NCBI RefSeq assembly: GCF_000383475.1
Contig: NZ_KB911459.1
Span: forward strand, 758,467-822,466
From: Microbacterium sp. 11MF
GTDB taxonomy: Bacteria; Actinomycetota; Actinomycetes; Actinomycetales; Microbacteriaceae
Length of the DNA stretch: 64,000 nucleotides
Direction: 5' to 3'
Made by a program: the position numbers and the translations under genes. Under the pieces are notes generated by a model, which worked only from the letters and a program-made list of their open reading frames with translations, was not told the origin of the DNA and searched no databases. Positions within the stretch are counted from its first letter, which is position 1; every line of letters starts with the position of its first letter. Shown here in pieces: positions 44,371-54,897 of the stretch.

Positions 44371-44715
44371 GTGACGACGTCTTCCCCCACCGTTCGCCGC
44401 TCACCGTCGTGGCTGCGGGCCACGGTCGCCGGCGTGTTCGGGCTCTTCTACGCCTACGCCGTGTGGACCGCTGTGGCCTTCCTCGTCGCGCAGGCCACCG
44501 CGGTCGAGGGCCTCACCGGCGCCGGCTGGGCCTTCCTCCTCTTCCCGGTCGTCTTCCCGATCATCGTCTTCGTCGCGGGGGTGGTCCTCGGCCGTCGGCG
44601 CCCGCTGCTGCACCTCGCCGCGATCCTGCTCGTGGGGCTCGGGCTGGTCGGCGTCTTCTGGCTCAACGTCCTCACGTTCGCGATCACGAACGGCAACTCG
44701 CTCTTCGGCTCCTGA
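44371..44715 (+). CDS. Small membrane protein of unknown function
   Basis: The 114-residue product has three hydrophobic segments (about 17-42, 50-72 and 79-105) with R-R-R between the second and third. It is cotranscribed with the preceding membrane protein gene. Start is GTG. No function can be proposed. Confidence 0.65.
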   Translation: MTTSSPTVRRSPSWLRATVAGVFGLFYAYAVWTAVAFLVAQATAVEGLTGAGWAFLLFPVVFPIIVFVAGVVLGRRRPLLHLAAILLVGLGLVGVFWLNVLTFAITNGNSLFGS

Positions 44716-44753
44716 GGTCCGTCACACGGTCGGGGCCGTGCGGTCGGATTCGC

Positions 44754-44759
44754 TAGGCT
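44754..44759 (+). promoter_or_regulatory. Candidate -10 element of serA
   Basis: TAGGCT lies 78 bases before the serA GTG, giving a leader of about 70 bases. I see no riboswitch-like fold there. Confidence 0.4.
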
Positions 44760-44837
44760 GGCCGTGCCGCGTACCGTCGTCGGTCCCAGCCCGACCGGCC
44801 GCGTGGCGATCCACACTCGCGTACCCGAAGGTCTGCC

Positions 44838-46442
44838 GTGCCCAAGCCTGTCGTCCTGATCGCCGAAGAACTCTCTCCCGCCACGATCGAGGCCCTGGGC
44901 CCCGATTTCGACGTCCGATCCGTGGACGGTGCCGACCGTGCCGCCCTCCTCCCGGCCCTCGCCGATGCGGACGCCGTACTCATCCGTTCCGCAACGAAGA
45001 TGGATGCCGAGGCGATCGCCGCGGCTCCGTCGCTCAAGGTCATCGCCCGTGCCGGCGTCGGTCTCGACAACGTCGACATCAAGTCCGCCACGAGCGCGGG
45101 CGTCATGGTGGTCAACGCCCCGACGTCGAACATCATCTCCGCGGCCGAACTCACCGTCGGTCACATCCTGAGCCTCGCGCGCCACATCCCGGCGGCCCAC
45201 GCCTCGCTCGCGGCCGGCGCGTGGAAGCGCTCTTCTTTCACGGGCACCGAGCTGTTCGAGAAGACGGTCGGCATCATCGGCCTCGGCCGCATCGGCGCCC
45301 TCATCGCCGCTCGACTGCAGGCGTTCGGCGTCTCGGTCGTCGCGTACGACCCCTACGTCACGCCGACCCGCGCGCAGCAGCTGGGCGTGCAGCTCCTCGG
45401 GCTCGACGAGCTGCTGAAGACCAGCGACTTCGTCACGATCCACATGCCGAAGACCCCCGAGACGACCGGCATGATCGGCGCCGCGCAGTTCGAGATGATG
45501 AAGGACACGGCGTATGTCGTGAACGTCGCCCGCGGTGGTCTCATCGACGAAGAGGCGCTGCACACGGCGCTCAGCACCGGCCAGATCGCCGGCGCAGGAC
45601 TCGATGTCTTCACGAGCGAGCCGCCGAAGGAGGACGGCACGGCGTTCCCCCTGCTGTCCCTGCCGAACGTCATCGTCACGCCCCACCTGGGCGCCTCGAC
45701 CGAAGAGGCTCAGGAGAAGGCGGGTGTCTCGGTCGCGAAGTCCGTCAAGCTCGCGCTCGAAGGCGACCTGGTCCCGGACGCCGTGAACGTCGCCGGCGGC
45801 GTGATCGACCCGTTCGTGCGTCCCGGCATCGCGCTCGTCGAGCAGCTGGGTCAGATCTTCACGGGGCTCGCGCCCAGCGCCCTCACGAGCCTCGACATCG
45901 AGGTCCGCGGAGAGCTCGCCGACTACGACGTCAGCGTCTACCGCCTGGCGGCGCTGAAGGGCATCTTCACGAACATCGTGAGCGAGAACGTCTCCTACGT
46001 GAACGCGCCGCTGTTCGCCGAGCAGCGCGGCATCGAGACCCGACTGATCGTCGAGTCCGAGAGCCCGCTATACCGGAACATCACGATCCTCCGCGGCACG
46101 CTGTCCGACGGCACGGTGCTCACCGTGGAGGGCACCCTCGCGGGCACGCGCATGGTGCCGAAGGTCGTCGGCATCAACGGCTACGAGGTCGAGGTGCCGA
46201 TCAACCGGTACCACGTCGTGATGCGCTACGCCGACCGGCCCGGCATCGTCGCGATCTACGGTCAGAAGCTCGGCGAAGCGGGCATCAACATCGCGGGGCT
46301 CCAGGTCGCGCGGCCCGACGCGAGCGGCCGCGCACTGTCGGTCCTGACCGTCGATTCGCCGATCCCCGAGCCGATGCTCGACGAGCTCCGCGCTTCGGTC
46401 CAGGCCGACCTGTTCCGCCAGATCGAGCTCACCGAGGTCTGA
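44838..46442 (+). CDS. serA: D-3-phosphoglycerate dehydrogenase
   Basis: The 534-residue enzyme starts serine synthesis by oxidising 3-phosphoglycerate. NAD site: G-L-G-R-I-G (about 145). Catalytic residues: Arg in N-V-A-R-G-G-L-I-D-E, the following Glu, and His in T-P-H-L-G-A-S-T. Residues 310-450 form the allosteric substrate-binding domain found in long actinobacterial SerA, and the last 75 residues are an ACT domain that binds serine. GTG start behind GAAGG. Confidence 0.95.
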   Translation: MPKPVVLIAEELSPATIEALGPDFDVRSVDGADRAALLPALADADAVLIRSATKMDAEAIAAAPSLKVIARAGVGLDNVDIKSATSAGVMVVNAPTSNIISAAELTVGHILSLARHIPAAHASLAAGAWKRSSFTGTELFEKTVGIIGLGRIGALIAARLQAFGVSVVAYDPYVTPTRAQQLGVQLLGLDELLKTSDFVTIHMPKTPETTGMIGAAQFEMMKDTAYVVNVARGGLIDEEALHTALSTGQIAGAGLDVFTSEPPKEDGTAFPLLSLPNVIVTPHLGASTEEAQEKAGVSVAKSVKLALEGDLVPDAVNVAGGVIDPFVRPGIALVEQLGQIFTGLAPSALTSLDIEVRGELADYDVSVYRLAALKGIFTNIVSENVSYVNAPLFAEQRGIETRLIVESESPLYRNITILRGTLSDGTVLTVEGTLAGTRMVPKVVGINGYEVEVPINRYHVVMRYADRPGIVAIYGQKLGEAGINIAGLQVARPDASGRALSVLTVDSPIPEPMLDELRASVQADLFRQIELTEV

Positions 46443-46460
46443 CGCACCGGCATCCCTCGT

Positions 46461-46507
46461 TCCCCTGTCGCATCACGCCGCGTGCGGCGGTCGTTCGTGA
46501 CAGGGGA
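46461..46507. terminator. Inverted repeat between serA and the TetR gene
   Basis: A 9-bp perfect repeat (46461-46469 and 46499-46507) encloses a smaller inner CCGC/GCGG hairpin. It lies between two convergent genes and may stop transcription in both directions. No T-run is present. Confidence 0.45.
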
Positions 46508-46512
46508 GCGGG

Positions 46513-47055
46513 TCAGCGTGCCGCGCGCTCGACGAGCGCGATGAGTGCGTCGAGGTCATCGCCCTGCGGGATGGGTCCCGGGACGCCCTGCGTGGCGAGC
46601 GCGCTGTTGAAGTAGAGCCCGTCGCTCACGAGCAGGACGAGCTGCAGTGCGCTCTCGTCGCGGGTGTGAGGGCGGAGCGCATCCTCCCAGACGCGTCGCG
46701 CGTCACGGAGGGCGACGGATGCCGCGTCGTGGCCCGTCTGCGCCAGACGTGACGTGGCGACGATCGCGCGGTCGAGCGGGGTGTCGGACTGCACGGACGT
46801 GCGGACGAACACCGCCACGATCCCGTCGGGGGAGCGCAGCATCTCCTCGACGTCCAGGTCGACGAGGCGCCGCATCCGCTCGATGAGCGCCGACTCGAGC
46901 GCTTCCTTCGAGGCGTAGTGGTAGAGCAGACCGCCCTTCGAGACGCCCGCCGCTGCGGCGACGGCATCCATCGTCGCGCCGCGGGCACCGCCGTCGATCA
47001 AGGCGGCCTCGAACGCGTCCAGCACGCTTTCTCGCGCCCGCGGTGGTCTGCTCAC
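46513..47055 (-). CDS. TetR-family transcriptional regulator
   Basis: The 180-residue protein has an N-terminal helix-turn-helix (A-A-A-A-G-V-S-K-G-G-L-L-Y-H-Y-A-S-K near residues 33-50) and a C-terminal ligand domain that fits the TetR C-terminal group seen with drug exporters. It is divergent from an MFS exporter gene with 58 bases between, and an operator-like repeat lies there. GTG start, chosen by homology, with GAGGGA upstream. Confidence 0.88.
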   Translation of the reverse strand: MSRPPRARESVLDAFEAALIDGGARGATMDAVAAAAGVSKGGLLYHYASKEALESALIERMRRLVDLDVEEMLRSPDGIVAVFVRTSVQSDTPLDRAIVATSRLAQTGHDAASVALRDARRVWEDALRPHTRDESALQLVLLVSDGLYFNSALATQGVPGPIPQGDDLDALIALVERAAR

Positions 47056-47087
47056 GTCTCTTCCCTCTCGTCGGTCGACTCTGTTAC

Positions 47088-47109
47088 TATACCGGCTGGA
47101 CGGTGTATA
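47088..47109. promoter_or_regulatory. Candidate TetR operator
   Basis: TATAC, 12 bases, GTATA forms a perfect 5-bp inverted repeat at the outer positions, with CCG and CGG near the inner ends. It lies just before the MFS start and over the TATA-rich promoter region of both genes, so binding would repress both. Confidence 0.5.
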
Positions 47110-47113
47110 AATC

Positions 47114-48661
47114 ATGACGTTGACGGAAGAGATCCGCGTCGCCGACGCGGCGGGTGTGCGACAGGGGTGGCGCGGCTGGGCTGCGCTGGCGGTGCTCATG
47201 CTGCCCGTGCTGCTGGTGTCGGTGGACAACACGGTGTTGAGCTTCGCGCTGCCCGAGATCGCACGCGACCTGACTCCGACGAGCGCGCAGCAGCTCTGGA
47301 TCATCGACGTCTATCCGCTCGTCCTGGCAGGGCTCCTCGTCACGATGGGATCCCTCGGGGACCGATTCGGACGCCGCCGGCTGCTCATGATCGGAGCGAC
47401 CGGCTTCGCGGGCATCTCCGCCGTCGCTGCCTTCGCCCCGTCGGCCGAGCTCCTGATCGCCGCCCGCGCCGCCATGGGGTTCTTCGGTGCCATGCTCATG
47501 CCGTCGACGATGTCGCTGCTGCGGAGCATCTTCACCGACCGCGACCAGCGCCGACTCGCGATCGCGGTCTGGGCGTCGATGTTCTCTGCGGGCTCCGCTC
47601 TCGGACCCATCGTCGGAGGACTCCTGCTGGAGCACTTCGCGTGGGGGTCGGTGTTCCTCCTCGCGGTCCCTGTCCTGATCCCGCTGCTCGTCCTTGCGCC
47701 GATCCTGGTCCCCGAGAGTCGTGACCCGAAGCCGGGCCGCATCGACCCCGTCAGCATCGCCCTCAGCATGGCGACCATGGTGCCGATCGTTTACGCCATC
47801 AAGGAGTTCGCCGTTCACGGTCCGGGCATCCTGCCGGTCGTCCTCGTGGTCGCGGGTCTGGCGTTCGGGCTGATCTTCGTGCGTCGTCAGCTCCGGTCCG
47901 ACGCGCCGATGCTCGACATGCGACTGTTCCGGACGGGCGCGTTCACCGGCGCGCTCCTCGTCAACCTCTTGAGCGTCGTCGCCCTCGTCGGGTTCCTGTA
48001 CTTCGTGACGCAGCACCTGCAGCTCATCGTCGGACTGAGCCCGCTGCAGGCGGGCCTCGCGCTCGTCCCCGGGCTCGTGTTGATGATCGTCTCAGGGCTC
48101 ACGGTCGTCCCGATCTCGCGCCGGGTATCGCCGCGCGTCGTCGTGCCGGTAGCGCTGTCGCTGTCGGTCGCCGCGTATCTCATCATCGCGATGTCGACGG
48201 ATGCCGCGGCCCTCGGCACGCTCATCGCCGCCTTCGGGCTGCTCGGCCTCGGTATCGGCGCGGCCGAGACCGTGTCGAACGAGCTGATCCTGGCGACGGC
48301 TCCGCCGGCCAAGGCAGGCGCGGCGAGTGCCGTGTCCGAGACGGCCTACGAACTCGGGGCCGTTCTCGGCACGGCGGTGCTCGGCGGCATCCTCACCGCG
48401 CTCTACCGTTCCGGGATCGTCCTGCCCGACGGGGTGCCCGCTGAGACGGCGGCAGCGGCGCTCGAGACCCTGGGCGGAGCGGTCACCGCCGCCGACGGGC
48501 TGCCGGCGGGTCTCGGCGAGCGCGTGCTCGAGGCCGCGGCATCCGCTTTCGATTCCGGCGTCGGCGTCACCTCGATCATCGGGGCGGTGCTGGTCGTCTG
48601 CGCCGCCGTGATCGCGGCCACTACGCTGAAGGGGACCCGCACCGCGCACGTCGAGCACTGA
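47114..48661 (+). CDS. MFS drug exporter, DHA2 type (14 helices)
   Basis: The 515-residue protein has 14 predicted membrane segments, typical of DHA2 proton-driven multidrug exporters. Motif [12 protein letters not shown], lies between helices 2 and 3, and the antiporter motif C-like sequence [10 protein letters not shown] near residue 160 supports export. Expression is probably controlled by the divergent TetR protein. Its substrate is unknown. Confidence 0.9.
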   Translation: MTLTEEIRVADAAGVRQGWRGWAALAVLMLPVLLVSVDNTVLSFALPEIARDLTPTSAQQLWIIDVYPLVLAGLLVTMGSLGDRFGRRRLLMIGATGFAGISAVAAFAPSAELLIAARAAMGFFGAMLMPSTMSLLRSIFTDRDQRRLAIAVWASMFSAGSALGPIVGGLLLEHFAWGSVFLLAVPVLIPLLVLAPILVPESRDPKPGRIDPVSIALSMATMVPIVYAIKEFAVHGPGILPVVLVVAGLAFGLIFVRRQLRSDAPMLDMRLFRTGAFTGALLVNLLSVVALVGFLYFVTQHLQLIVGLSPLQAGLALVPGLVLMIVSGLTVVPISRRVSPRVVVPVALSLSVAAYLIIAMSTDAAALGTLIAAFGLLGLGIGAAETVSNELILATAPPAKAGAASAVSETAYELGAVLGTAVLGGILTALYRSGIVLPDGVPAETAAAALETLGGAVTAADGLPAGLGERVLEAAASAFDSGVGVTSIIGAVLVVCAAVIAATTLKGTRTAHVEH

Positions 48662-48695
48662 CGACGCGCGGTCCACCCCGACAACGAGGAGAGCG

Positions 48696-49748
48696 ATGTC
48701 GCGCGTCGTGAAGCTGGCCGTCATCCCCGGAGACGGCATCGGTCCGGAGGTCGTCGCAGAGGCCGAGAAGGTCCTCGACGCCGTGACGGACGGTGCCGAC
48801 GTCGCCTTCGAGAAGACCCGATTCTCACTGGGCGCCGCGCGCTACCTCGAGACGGGCGACACGCTCACCGACGAGGACCTCGCCGCCATCGCCTCGCACG
48901 ACGCGATCCTCCTCGGGGCCGTCGGCGGGATGCCGGGCGACCCGCGCCTGAAGGACGCGAACATCGAGCGGGGCCTGCTCCTGAAGCTGCGCTTCGCCCT
49001 GGACCACTACGTCAACCTCCGTCCGTCGGTGCTGTACCCGGGGGCGTCCGGACCCCTCGCTGATCCCGGGGACATCGACTTCGTCGTCGTCCGTGAGGGG
49101 ACCGAGGGGCCCTACGTCGGCAACGGCGGCTCCATCCGCACGGGGACCCCGCACGAGATCGCGAACGAGACGTCGGTCAACACGGCGTTCGGCATCGAAC
49201 GGGTCGTCCGGTTCGCCTTCGCGCAGGCCGAGAAGCGTCGCCAGAAGCTCACCCTCGTCCACAAGACGAACGTGCTGGTGCACGCGGGCGGGATGTGGAA
49301 GCGGATCGTCGACGAGGTGGCTCAGGAGCACCCCGGCGTCGCCGTAGACTACCTGCACGTCGACGCGGCGACGATCTTCCTGGTCACGAACCCGGGCCGC
49401 TTCGATGTGATCGTCACCGACAACCTCTTCGGCGACATCCTGACCGACTTGGCCGGCGCCGTCACCGGAGGCATCGGCCTCGCCGCTTCGGGGAACATCA
49501 ACCCTGACGGCGCGTTCCCGTCGATGTTCGAGCCCGTGCACGGTTCCGCGCCCGACATCGCCGGACAGCAGATCGCCGATCCCACCGCCGCGATCCTCTC
49601 CGTCGCCCTCCTGCTCGAGCACCTCGGGCTGGGTGACGAGGCCCAGCGCGTCACCCGCGCGGCCCGAGAGGACATCGAGGCGAGGGACGGCTCCGCCCGC
49701 ACGACCGCGCAGGTCGGCGACGCCATCACCGCACGCCTCCGGGCGTAA
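48696..49748 (+). CDS. leuB: 3-isopropylmalate dehydrogenase
   Basis: The 350-residue enzyme oxidises and decarboxylates 3-isopropylmalate in leucine synthesis. I-P-G-D-G-I-G-P-E opens the protein, [10 protein letters not shown] near 127 and K-T-N-V-L near 187 form the active site, and [10 protein letters not shown] binds metal (about 238). GAGGA lies six bases before the ATG. It is of the short actinobacterial kind. Confidence 0.94.
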   Translation: MSRVVKLAVIPGDGIGPEVVAEAEKVLDAVTDGADVAFEKTRFSLGAARYLETGDTLTDEDLAAIASHDAILLGAVGGMPGDPRLKDANIERGLLLKLRFALDHYVNLRPSVLYPGASGPLADPGDIDFVVVREGTEGPYVGNGGSIRTGTPHEIANETSVNTAFGIERVVRFAFAQAEKRRQKLTLVHKTNVLVHAGGMWKRIVDEVAQEHPGVAVDYLHVDAATIFLVTNPGRFDVIVTDNLFGDILTDLAGAVTGGIGLAASGNINPDGAFPSMFEPVHGSAPDIAGQQIADPTAAILSVALLLEHLGLGDEAQRVTRAAREDIEARDGSARTTAQVGDAITARLRA

Positions 49749-49751
49749 TCT
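49746..49751 (+). promoter_or_regulatory. Candidate -10 element of ilvE
   Basis: TAATCT overlaps the leuB stop and lies 46 bases before the ilvE ATG, leaving a leader with AGGAACAGGAA as ribosome site. Confidence 0.4.
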
Positions 49752-49797
49752 GACTGGATGCGCGTCGCGCAGACACCGCGCGAGGAACAGGAATGAT

Positions 49798-50892
49798 ATG
49801 ACCCTCACCGACTCGACCGCCGCCCCGCTCACCTTCTCGGTGACGAAGAACCTGGCTGCGGCGTCGCCGTCCGCCCGCGAGGAGATCCTCGCGAACCCCG
49901 GGTTCGGCACGAACTTCACCGACCACATGGTCGACATCTGCTGGTCGTCGAAGGGCGGCTGGCACCGCCCGCGCGTCTCGCCCTATGGACCCATCTCGCT
50001 GTCGCCGGCGGCCGCCGTGCTGCATTACGGCCAGGAGATCTTCGAGGGCATCAAGGCGTACCGCCACGCGGACGGCTCCATCCACACGTTCCGGCCCGAC
50101 GAGAACGCCGCGCGCCTGCAGCGGTCGGCACGACGGATGGCTCTGCCCGAGCTCCCCGCCGAGTACTTCCTGCAGTCGCTCCGCGAGCTGATCGCCGTCG
50201 ACGGCGCCTGGGTTCCGTCCGGTGACGACCAGAGCCTGTACCTGCGTCCGTTCATGTTCGCCAAGGAGGCCTTCCTCGGGGTCCGCCCGGCCGAGAAGGT
50301 CGCCTACTACGTGATCGCCAGCCCCGCGGGCGCCTACTTCAAGGGCGGTGTCACCCCCGTCAAGATCTGGCTGAGCGAGGACTACGCGCGTGCCGGCAAG
50401 GGCGGCACGGGAGCGGCGAAGACCGGCGGCAACTACGCCGCGAGCCTCCTGCCTCAGGCCGAGGCCTACGAGAAGGGCTGCGACCAGGTCGTGTTCCTGG
50501 ACGAGGACGGCAACGTCGAAGAACTCGGTGGCATGAACGTCGTGTTCGTCATGAAGGACGGGACGCTCGTGACGCCCGAGTCGGAATCGATCCTCGCCGG
50601 CATCACCCGCAACTCGATCCTGCAGCTCGCGGAGGACCGCGGGCACCGCGTCGAGCGCCGTCCCGTCTCGCTGACCGATTGGCGCGAGGGCGTCGCCTCG
50701 GGTGACATCGTCGAGGTGTTCGCGTGCGGAACCGCCGCCGTCGTCACCCCGATCGGAGCGCTGAAGGCGTCCGGCTTCGAGGATGTGCAGCCCACGGGCA
50801 CTCTCGCGCTCGAGCTCCGTCAGCACCTCACCGACATCCAGTACGGTCGCGCCGAAGACGTGCACGGCTGGCTGACGCGGCTGGACGGCTGA
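49798..50892 (+). CDS. ilvE: Branched-chain amino acid aminotransferase
   Basis: The 364-residue fold IV aminotransferase makes leucine, isoleucine and valine from their 2-oxo acids with glutamate. The PLP-binding Lys is in A-A-K-T-G-G-N-Y-A-A-S-L (about 203), and E-L-G-G-M-N-V-V-F and G-I-T-R-N-S-I-L surround the active site. It follows leuB by 49 bases and has the length of type II (mammalian-like) BCATs. Confidence 0.94.
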   Translation: MTLTDSTAAPLTFSVTKNLAAASPSAREEILANPGFGTNFTDHMVDICWSSKGGWHRPRVSPYGPISLSPAAAVLHYGQEIFEGIKAYRHADGSIHTFRPDENAARLQRSARRMALPELPAEYFLQSLRELIAVDGAWVPSGDDQSLYLRPFMFAKEAFLGVRPAEKVAYYVIASPAGAYFKGGVTPVKIWLSEDYARAGKGGTGAAKTGGNYAASLLPQAEAYEKGCDQVVFLDEDGNVEELGGMNVVFVMKDGTLVTPESESILAGITRNSILQLAEDRGHRVERRPVSLTDWREGVASGDIVEVFACGTAAVVTPIGALKASGFEDVQPTGTLALELRQHLTDIQYGRAEDVHGWLTRLDG

Positions 50893-50895
50893 ACC

Positions 50896-51663
50896 GTGCG
50901 CATCGTCCGTTACCGCCGCAACGAGGCCATCCGCTACGGGATCATCGACGAGAAGGAGGTCGTCGAGCTCGCCGGTGACCCGATGTTCGCCGGGTTCGAG
51001 ACGACGGGGGAGCGGATCCCTCTCGCCGAGATCACCCTCCTCGCCCCGTCCATCCCACGCTCCAAGGTGGTCTGCGTCGGCAAGAACTACCGGGACCACG
51101 CGGCCGAGATGGGCGGCGAGGCCCCCGGCGAGCCGCTGCTGTTCCTGAAGCCGAACACGTCGGTCATCGGTCCGGATGACGCCATCGTCCGCCCGCCGCA
51201 GTCCGAGCGCACCGATTACGAGGGCGAGCTCGCCGTGGTCATCGGCCGCGTCGCCAAGAACGTCCCCGCTGAGAAGGCCCTCGATTACGTCTTCGGCTAC
51301 ACGATCGGCAACGACATCACGGCGCGCGACCTGCAGCGCTCCGACGGCCAATGGTCGCGTGCCAAGGGCTTCGACACCTTCTGCCCGCTGGGTCCGATCA
51401 TCGAGACCGAGTTCGACCTCGACGGCGGCGCGCGCATCGTCTCCCGGGTGAACGGCGAGGTCCGTCAGGACGGTCCGATCTCCGACATGGTGCACTCCGT
51501 GCCGGACATCATCGCCTACGCGTCGGCAGCGTTCACCCTCCTCCCGGGCGACGTGATCCTCACGGGCACACCGGCGGGGATCGGCGAGTTCCACGCCGGT
51601 GACGTGCTCGAGGTCGAGATCACGGGTCTCGGCATCCTGCGCAACACGGCGCGGAATGCCTGA
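50896..51663 (+). CDS. Fumarylacetoacetate hydrolase family protein
   Basis: The 255-residue protein has a complete FAH C-terminal domain from about residue 55 with C-V-G-K-N-Y-x-x-H-A-x-E. The metal-binding acids are in [11 protein letters not shown], and [13 protein letters not shown] follows. Relatives cleave acylpyruvates or hydrate dienoates; the exact reaction is not predictable. GTG start three bases after the ilvE stop, so it is probably cotranscribed. Confidence 0.9.
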   Translation: MRIVRYRRNEAIRYGIIDEKEVVELAGDPMFAGFETTGERIPLAEITLLAPSIPRSKVVCVGKNYRDHAAEMGGEAPGEPLLFLKPNTSVIGPDDAIVRPPQSERTDYEGELAVVIGRVAKNVPAEKALDYVFGYTIGNDITARDLQRSDGQWSRAKGFDTFCPLGPIIETEFDLDGGARIVSRVNGEVRQDGPISDMVHSVPDIIAYASAAFTLLPGDVILTGTPAGIGEFHAGDVLEVEITGLGILRNTARNA

Positions 51664-52891
51664 CGGGACAGACCCCACCCTCTCGACGACCGACATCGCC
51701 CGCATCCAGCGGCAGACGGTCGGCGTCCTCGCCGCGGGGCAGGTCCTCGGCGGCGTCGCCTTCGGCTCGACGGTCTCACTGGGGGCGCTGCTGGCGGCCG
51801 ACCTGTCGGGTGAGGAGTCGCTGTCGGGGTTCGCGACGGCATCCGTCACCCTCGGTGCCGCCCTGTGCGCGATCCCGCTCGCACGACTCGCCTCGGCGCA
51901 GGGGCGCCGGCGTGCGCTGACCCTCGGGAACCTGCTGGCCCTCGTCGGGATCGCGGTGGTCATCACCGCGGCGGCGCTCCGCCTCTTTCCGTTGCTCCTC
52001 GTCGGCGTCATCCTCATCGGTGCCGGCAATGCGGGCAACCTGCAGTCCCGGTTCGCGGCGACCGACCTCTCGGGTCAGGGGCGTCGCGGACGCGACCTCG
52101 GCACCGTGGTGTGGGCGACGACCGTGGGCGGGGTCGTCGGCCCGCTCATGCTGACGCCCGGCGAGGCGGTCGGTCAGTGGCTCGGGATGCCGCCCCTCAC
52201 CGGCTCGTACGCGTTCTCGATCGTCGCGCAGACGCTCGCCCTCATCCTCTACCTCGTCGCCCTCCGGCCCGACCCCCTGAAGGTCGCGCAGCAGCTCGCT
52301 CGCACGAGGGATGCCGGTGCGACCCGCGTCGTGGAAGTGGACCGACCGATCGTGGCCCGCTACGCGGTGTTCGCCGTGGCCGGCTCGCACGTGACGATGG
52401 CGTCGGTCATGGCCATGACCCCCGTCCACCTGTCGCACCTCGACCCTCGGAACGTGACCACGATCGTCGGCGTCACCATCGCCCTGCACGTGTTCGGGAT
52501 GTACGGCCTGTCGCCGGTCTTCGGCATCCTCGCGGATCGCTGGGGTCGGCTGCAGACGATCCTCCTCGGACAGGCGATCCTCGCCGCGTCGCTCGTCACC
52601 GCGGCGGTCGCTCCGAACTCGCCCACCGCGGTGCTCATCGCTCTCCTGCTCCTGGGACTCGGGTGGAGCGCGGCGACGGTGGGCGGCGCGGCGCTGCTGA
52701 CCGAGGCCACGCCCACCGAGCTCCGGCCTCGCCGGCAGGGGCGCAGTGACACGGCGATGACGCTGTCGGCGGCCATCGGGTCCGTGCTGGCCGGCGGCAT
52801 CCTCAGTCTCATCGGGTACGGCGGGCTCGCGCTCGTCGCTCTCGCGGTCGTCATCGCGATCACCGTGCTCTCTCCCTACGCGCGTCGCTGA
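51656..52891 (+). CDS. MFS transporter
   Basis: The 411-residue protein has 12 predicted membrane segments. A motif A-like [13 protein letters not shown] lies between helices 2 and 3 and [10 protein letters not shown] between helices 8 and 9. The ATG overlaps the end of the FAH gene by eight bases, so it may export or import a compound handled by that enzyme; this is inference only. Confidence 0.82.
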   Translation: MPDGTDPTLSTTDIARIQRQTVGVLAAGQVLGGVAFGSTVSLGALLAADLSGEESLSGFATASVTLGAALCAIPLARLASAQGRRRALTLGNLLALVGIAVVITAAALRLFPLLLVGVILIGAGNAGNLQSRFAATDLSGQGRRGRDLGTVVWATTVGGVVGPLMLTPGEAVGQWLGMPPLTGSYAFSIVAQTLALILYLVALRPDPLKVAQQLARTRDAGATRVVEVDRPIVARYAVFAVAGSHVTMASVMAMTPVHLSHLDPRNVTTIVGVTIALHVFGMYGLSPVFGILADRWGRLQTILLGQAILAASLVTAAVAPNSPTAVLIALLLLGLGWSAATVGGAALLTEATPTELRPRRQGRSDTAMTLSAAIGSVLAGGILSLIGYGGLALVALAVVIAITVLSPYARR

Positions 52892-52919
52892 CCGAGCGGG
52901 CCGGTCGAAGGCGCGGCCG

Positions 52920-52925
52920 TAGACT
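52920..52925 (+). promoter_or_regulatory. Candidate -10 element of gltX
   Basis: TAGACT ends five bases before a GTG (52931) and eight before the next codon, an ATG (52934). It predicts a leaderless mRNA and leaves the start codon ambiguous by one codon. Confidence 0.45.
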
Positions 52926-52933
52926 GGACGGTG

Positions 52934-54448
52934 ATGTCGACTGCACCGCACCCCCTCACCACGACCGCTTCCGGCTCGGACGTCCGCGTCCGCTTCTGCC
53001 CCTCGCCGACCGGCCTCCCGCACGTCGGGATGGTCCGCACCGCCCTGTTCAACTGGGCGTACGCGCGGCACACCGGAGGCAAGATGATCTTCCGCGTCGA
53101 GGACACCGACGCGGCACGCGACAGCGAGGAGAGCTACCGTCAGCTCGTCGACGCGCTCACCTGGCTCGAGATCGACTGGGACGAGGGCGTGGAGAAGGGC
53201 GGACCGCACGAGCCGTACCGCCAGTCGCAGCGCCACGACATCTACCGCGAGGTCCTCGACAAGCTCATCGCCTCGGGCGCCGTCTACGAGTCCTACTCGA
53301 CGGCCGAGGAGATCGACGCTCGGAACGCCGCGGCGGGCCGCGCGAAGCAGCTCGGGTACGACAACTACGACCGCACACTCACCGACGAGCAGAAGGCCGC
53401 CTTCCGCGCCGAGGGACGCGAGCCCGCCTGGCGCCTGCGCGTGCCCGAGGAGGACGTGACCTACGTCGACCTCATCCGCGGCGAGGTCACCTTCCCCGCC
53501 GGGTCGTTCCCCGACTTCGTGGTGGTCCGCGCTGGCGGCATCCCGCTCTACACGTTCACCAACCCCGTCGACGACGCGCTCATGGGAATCACCCATGTTC
53601 TCCGCGGCGAAGACCTGATGCCCTCGACGGCGCGCCAGCTCGCCCTGTACGGCGCACTGATCGACGCCGGCGTGACGGACTTCGTGCCGCGCTTCGCGCA
53701 CATGCCGCTGGTGCTGGGGGAGGAGGGCACCAAGAAGCTCTCCAAGCGCGACCCGAAGGCCGACCTCTTCCTGCAGCGCGAGAAGGGCTTCATCCACGAG
53801 GGTCTGCTCAACTACCTCTCCCTCCTCGGCTGGTCCATCGCCTCCGACCGCGACGTGTTCACGCGTCAGGAGCTGATCGAGGCGTTCGACATCGTGAACG
53901 TCAACCCCAACCCGGCCCGTTTCGACCAGAAGAAGGCCGAGTCCATCAACGGCGACCACATCCGGATGCTGGAGCCCGACGACTTCGCGTCGCGTCTGGT
54001 GCCCTACCTTGTCGGCGCCGGCGTCGTCAGCACGCCTCCCACCGACGCGCAGCGCGAGATGCTCGCCAAGGCCGCACCGCTCGTCCAGGAGCGCATGCAG
54101 ATGCTCGGTGAGGCCCCGGGCCTTCTCGGCTTCCTGTTCCGCGACGTCGAGACGTACGACGAGGACGCTCTCAAGGGGCTTCCCGCTAACGCGGCGGAGG
54201 TCCTCGCCGCATCCATCGAGGCTCTCGAGGGTGTGCCCGCCGACGCGTTCCACGCGGAGGCCGTCCAAGCGGCGCTCGCGGGCTCGCTCATCGACGGACT
54301 GGGGCTCAAGCCCCGTGTCGCGTACGGCCCTGCCCGCGTCGCGCTCAGCGGCCGGCGTGTCTCGCCGCCGCTGTTCGAGTCGATGGAGCTCCTGGGCAAG
54401 GACGTGTCGATCGCCCGCCTCGAGAAGCTGAGGGCGACACGCGGCTGA
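52934..54448 (+). CDS. gltX: Glutamyl-tRNA synthetase
   Basis: The 504-residue class I enzyme charges tRNA-Glu and, if GatCAB is used, also tRNA-Gln. The HIGH-like motif is [10 protein letters not shown] (about 24-33), and the KMSKS-like motif is K-K-L-S-K-R-D (about 268). The C-terminal 140 residues are the helical anticodon-binding domain. A GTG just before the ATG could also serve as start. tRNA-Gln lies 69 bases downstream. Confidence 0.96.
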   Translation: MSTAPHPLTTTASGSDVRVRFCPSPTGLPHVGMVRTALFNWAYARHTGGKMIFRVEDTDAARDSEESYRQLVDALTWLEIDWDEGVEKGGPHEPYRQSQRHDIYREVLDKLIASGAVYESYSTAEEIDARNAAAGRAKQLGYDNYDRTLTDEQKAAFRAEGREPAWRLRVPEEDVTYVDLIRGEVTFPAGSFPDFVVVRAGGIPLYTFTNPVDDALMGITHVLRGEDLMPSTARQLALYGALIDAGVTDFVPRFAHMPLVLGEEGTKKLSKRDPKADLFLQREKGFIHEGLLNYLSLLGWSIASDRDVFTRQELIEAFDIVNVNPNPARFDQKKAESINGDHIRMLEPDDFASRLVPYLVGAGVVSTPPTDAQREMLAKAAPLVQERMQMLGEAPGLLGFLFRDVETYDEDALKGLPANAAEVLAASIEALEGVPADAFHAEAVQAALAGSLIDGLGLKPRVAYGPARVALSGRRVSPPLFESMELLGKDVSIARLEKLRATRG

Positions 54449-54517
54449 TGCCTCGGTTTGGCCGGGACCGCGCCGTGGGCTAAGCTTGACCCTCGGAACG
54501 GTTCCGGCCGGATCCAG

Positions 54518-54589
54518 TGGGGTATGGTGTAATTGGCAACACGGCGGTTTCTGGTTCCGTTGTTCTTGGTTCGAGTCCAGGTACCCCAG
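54518..54589 (+). tRNA. tRNA-Gln (anticodon CUG)
   Basis: Acceptor arms TGGGGTA/TACCCCA pair perfectly, and the anticodon loop TTCTGGT gives CTG. The anticodon stem has a T-T mismatch next to the loop, as is common in tRNA-Gln. The T arm is CTTGG/CCAGG around TTCGAGT. The discriminator is G and CCA is not encoded. Confidence 0.94.
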
Positions 54590-54597
54590 CAAGATGA

Positions 54598-54629
54598 AAA
54601 ACCCCCGCTCTGGCGGGGGTTTTGCTTTT
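54598..54629 (+). terminator. Rho-independent terminator after tRNA-Gln
   Basis: An 11-bp perfect stem, AAA plus ACCCCCGC paired with GCGGGGGT plus TTT, closes a TCTG loop and is followed by GCTTTT. Confidence 0.88.
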
Positions 54630-54675
54630 CCTGCGAGAGCTGTCGCGGCTCGCCGCGCAGGCGCACAATGGTCCC

Positions 54676-54894
54676 ATGGGACTCTTCACGCAGCGACCCG
54701 AAGAACCGTCGGAATGGGGCGGTCTTCCCTCCGAACCTCTGGAGCCGACGAACCCGGTCGACCGTCTCGGTGAGGGCCCGGCGCTCGGCGGGTGGACGCC
54801 CGACCTGCTGTCGCAGGCACCCGTGACGGCGACCTGGATCGAGATCCCGGTCGATCCCGCACCCGAGGCGGATGGCGGCGCCGACGGCGATTGA
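54676..54894 (+). CDS. Small acidic conserved protein, unknown function
   Basis: The 72-residue product is acidic and Pro-rich with no membrane helix: it starts M-G-L-F-T-Q-R-P-E-E-P and has W-G-G-L-P-S-E-P-L and W-T-P-D-L-L near the middle, which look conserved. CACAAT, a weak -10, lies six bases before the ATG. The stop is three bases from the convergent DUF262 gene. Confidence 0.55.
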   Translation: MGLFTQRPEEPSEWGGLPSEPLEPTNPVDRLGEGPALGGWTPDLLSQAPVTATWIEIPVDPAPEADGGADGD

Positions 54895-54897
54895 GTC

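Noticed and set aside
44716-44837. Riboswitch before serA
   Set aside because: The leader is about 70 bases and contains only a weak 5-bp hairpin; nothing resembles a serine- or glycine-related element.
51776-54592. Very long minus-strand frame opposite the MFS gene and gltX
   Set aside because: The translation is highly charged, low in hydrophobic residues and has no motif, while the plus strand carries clear enzymes.
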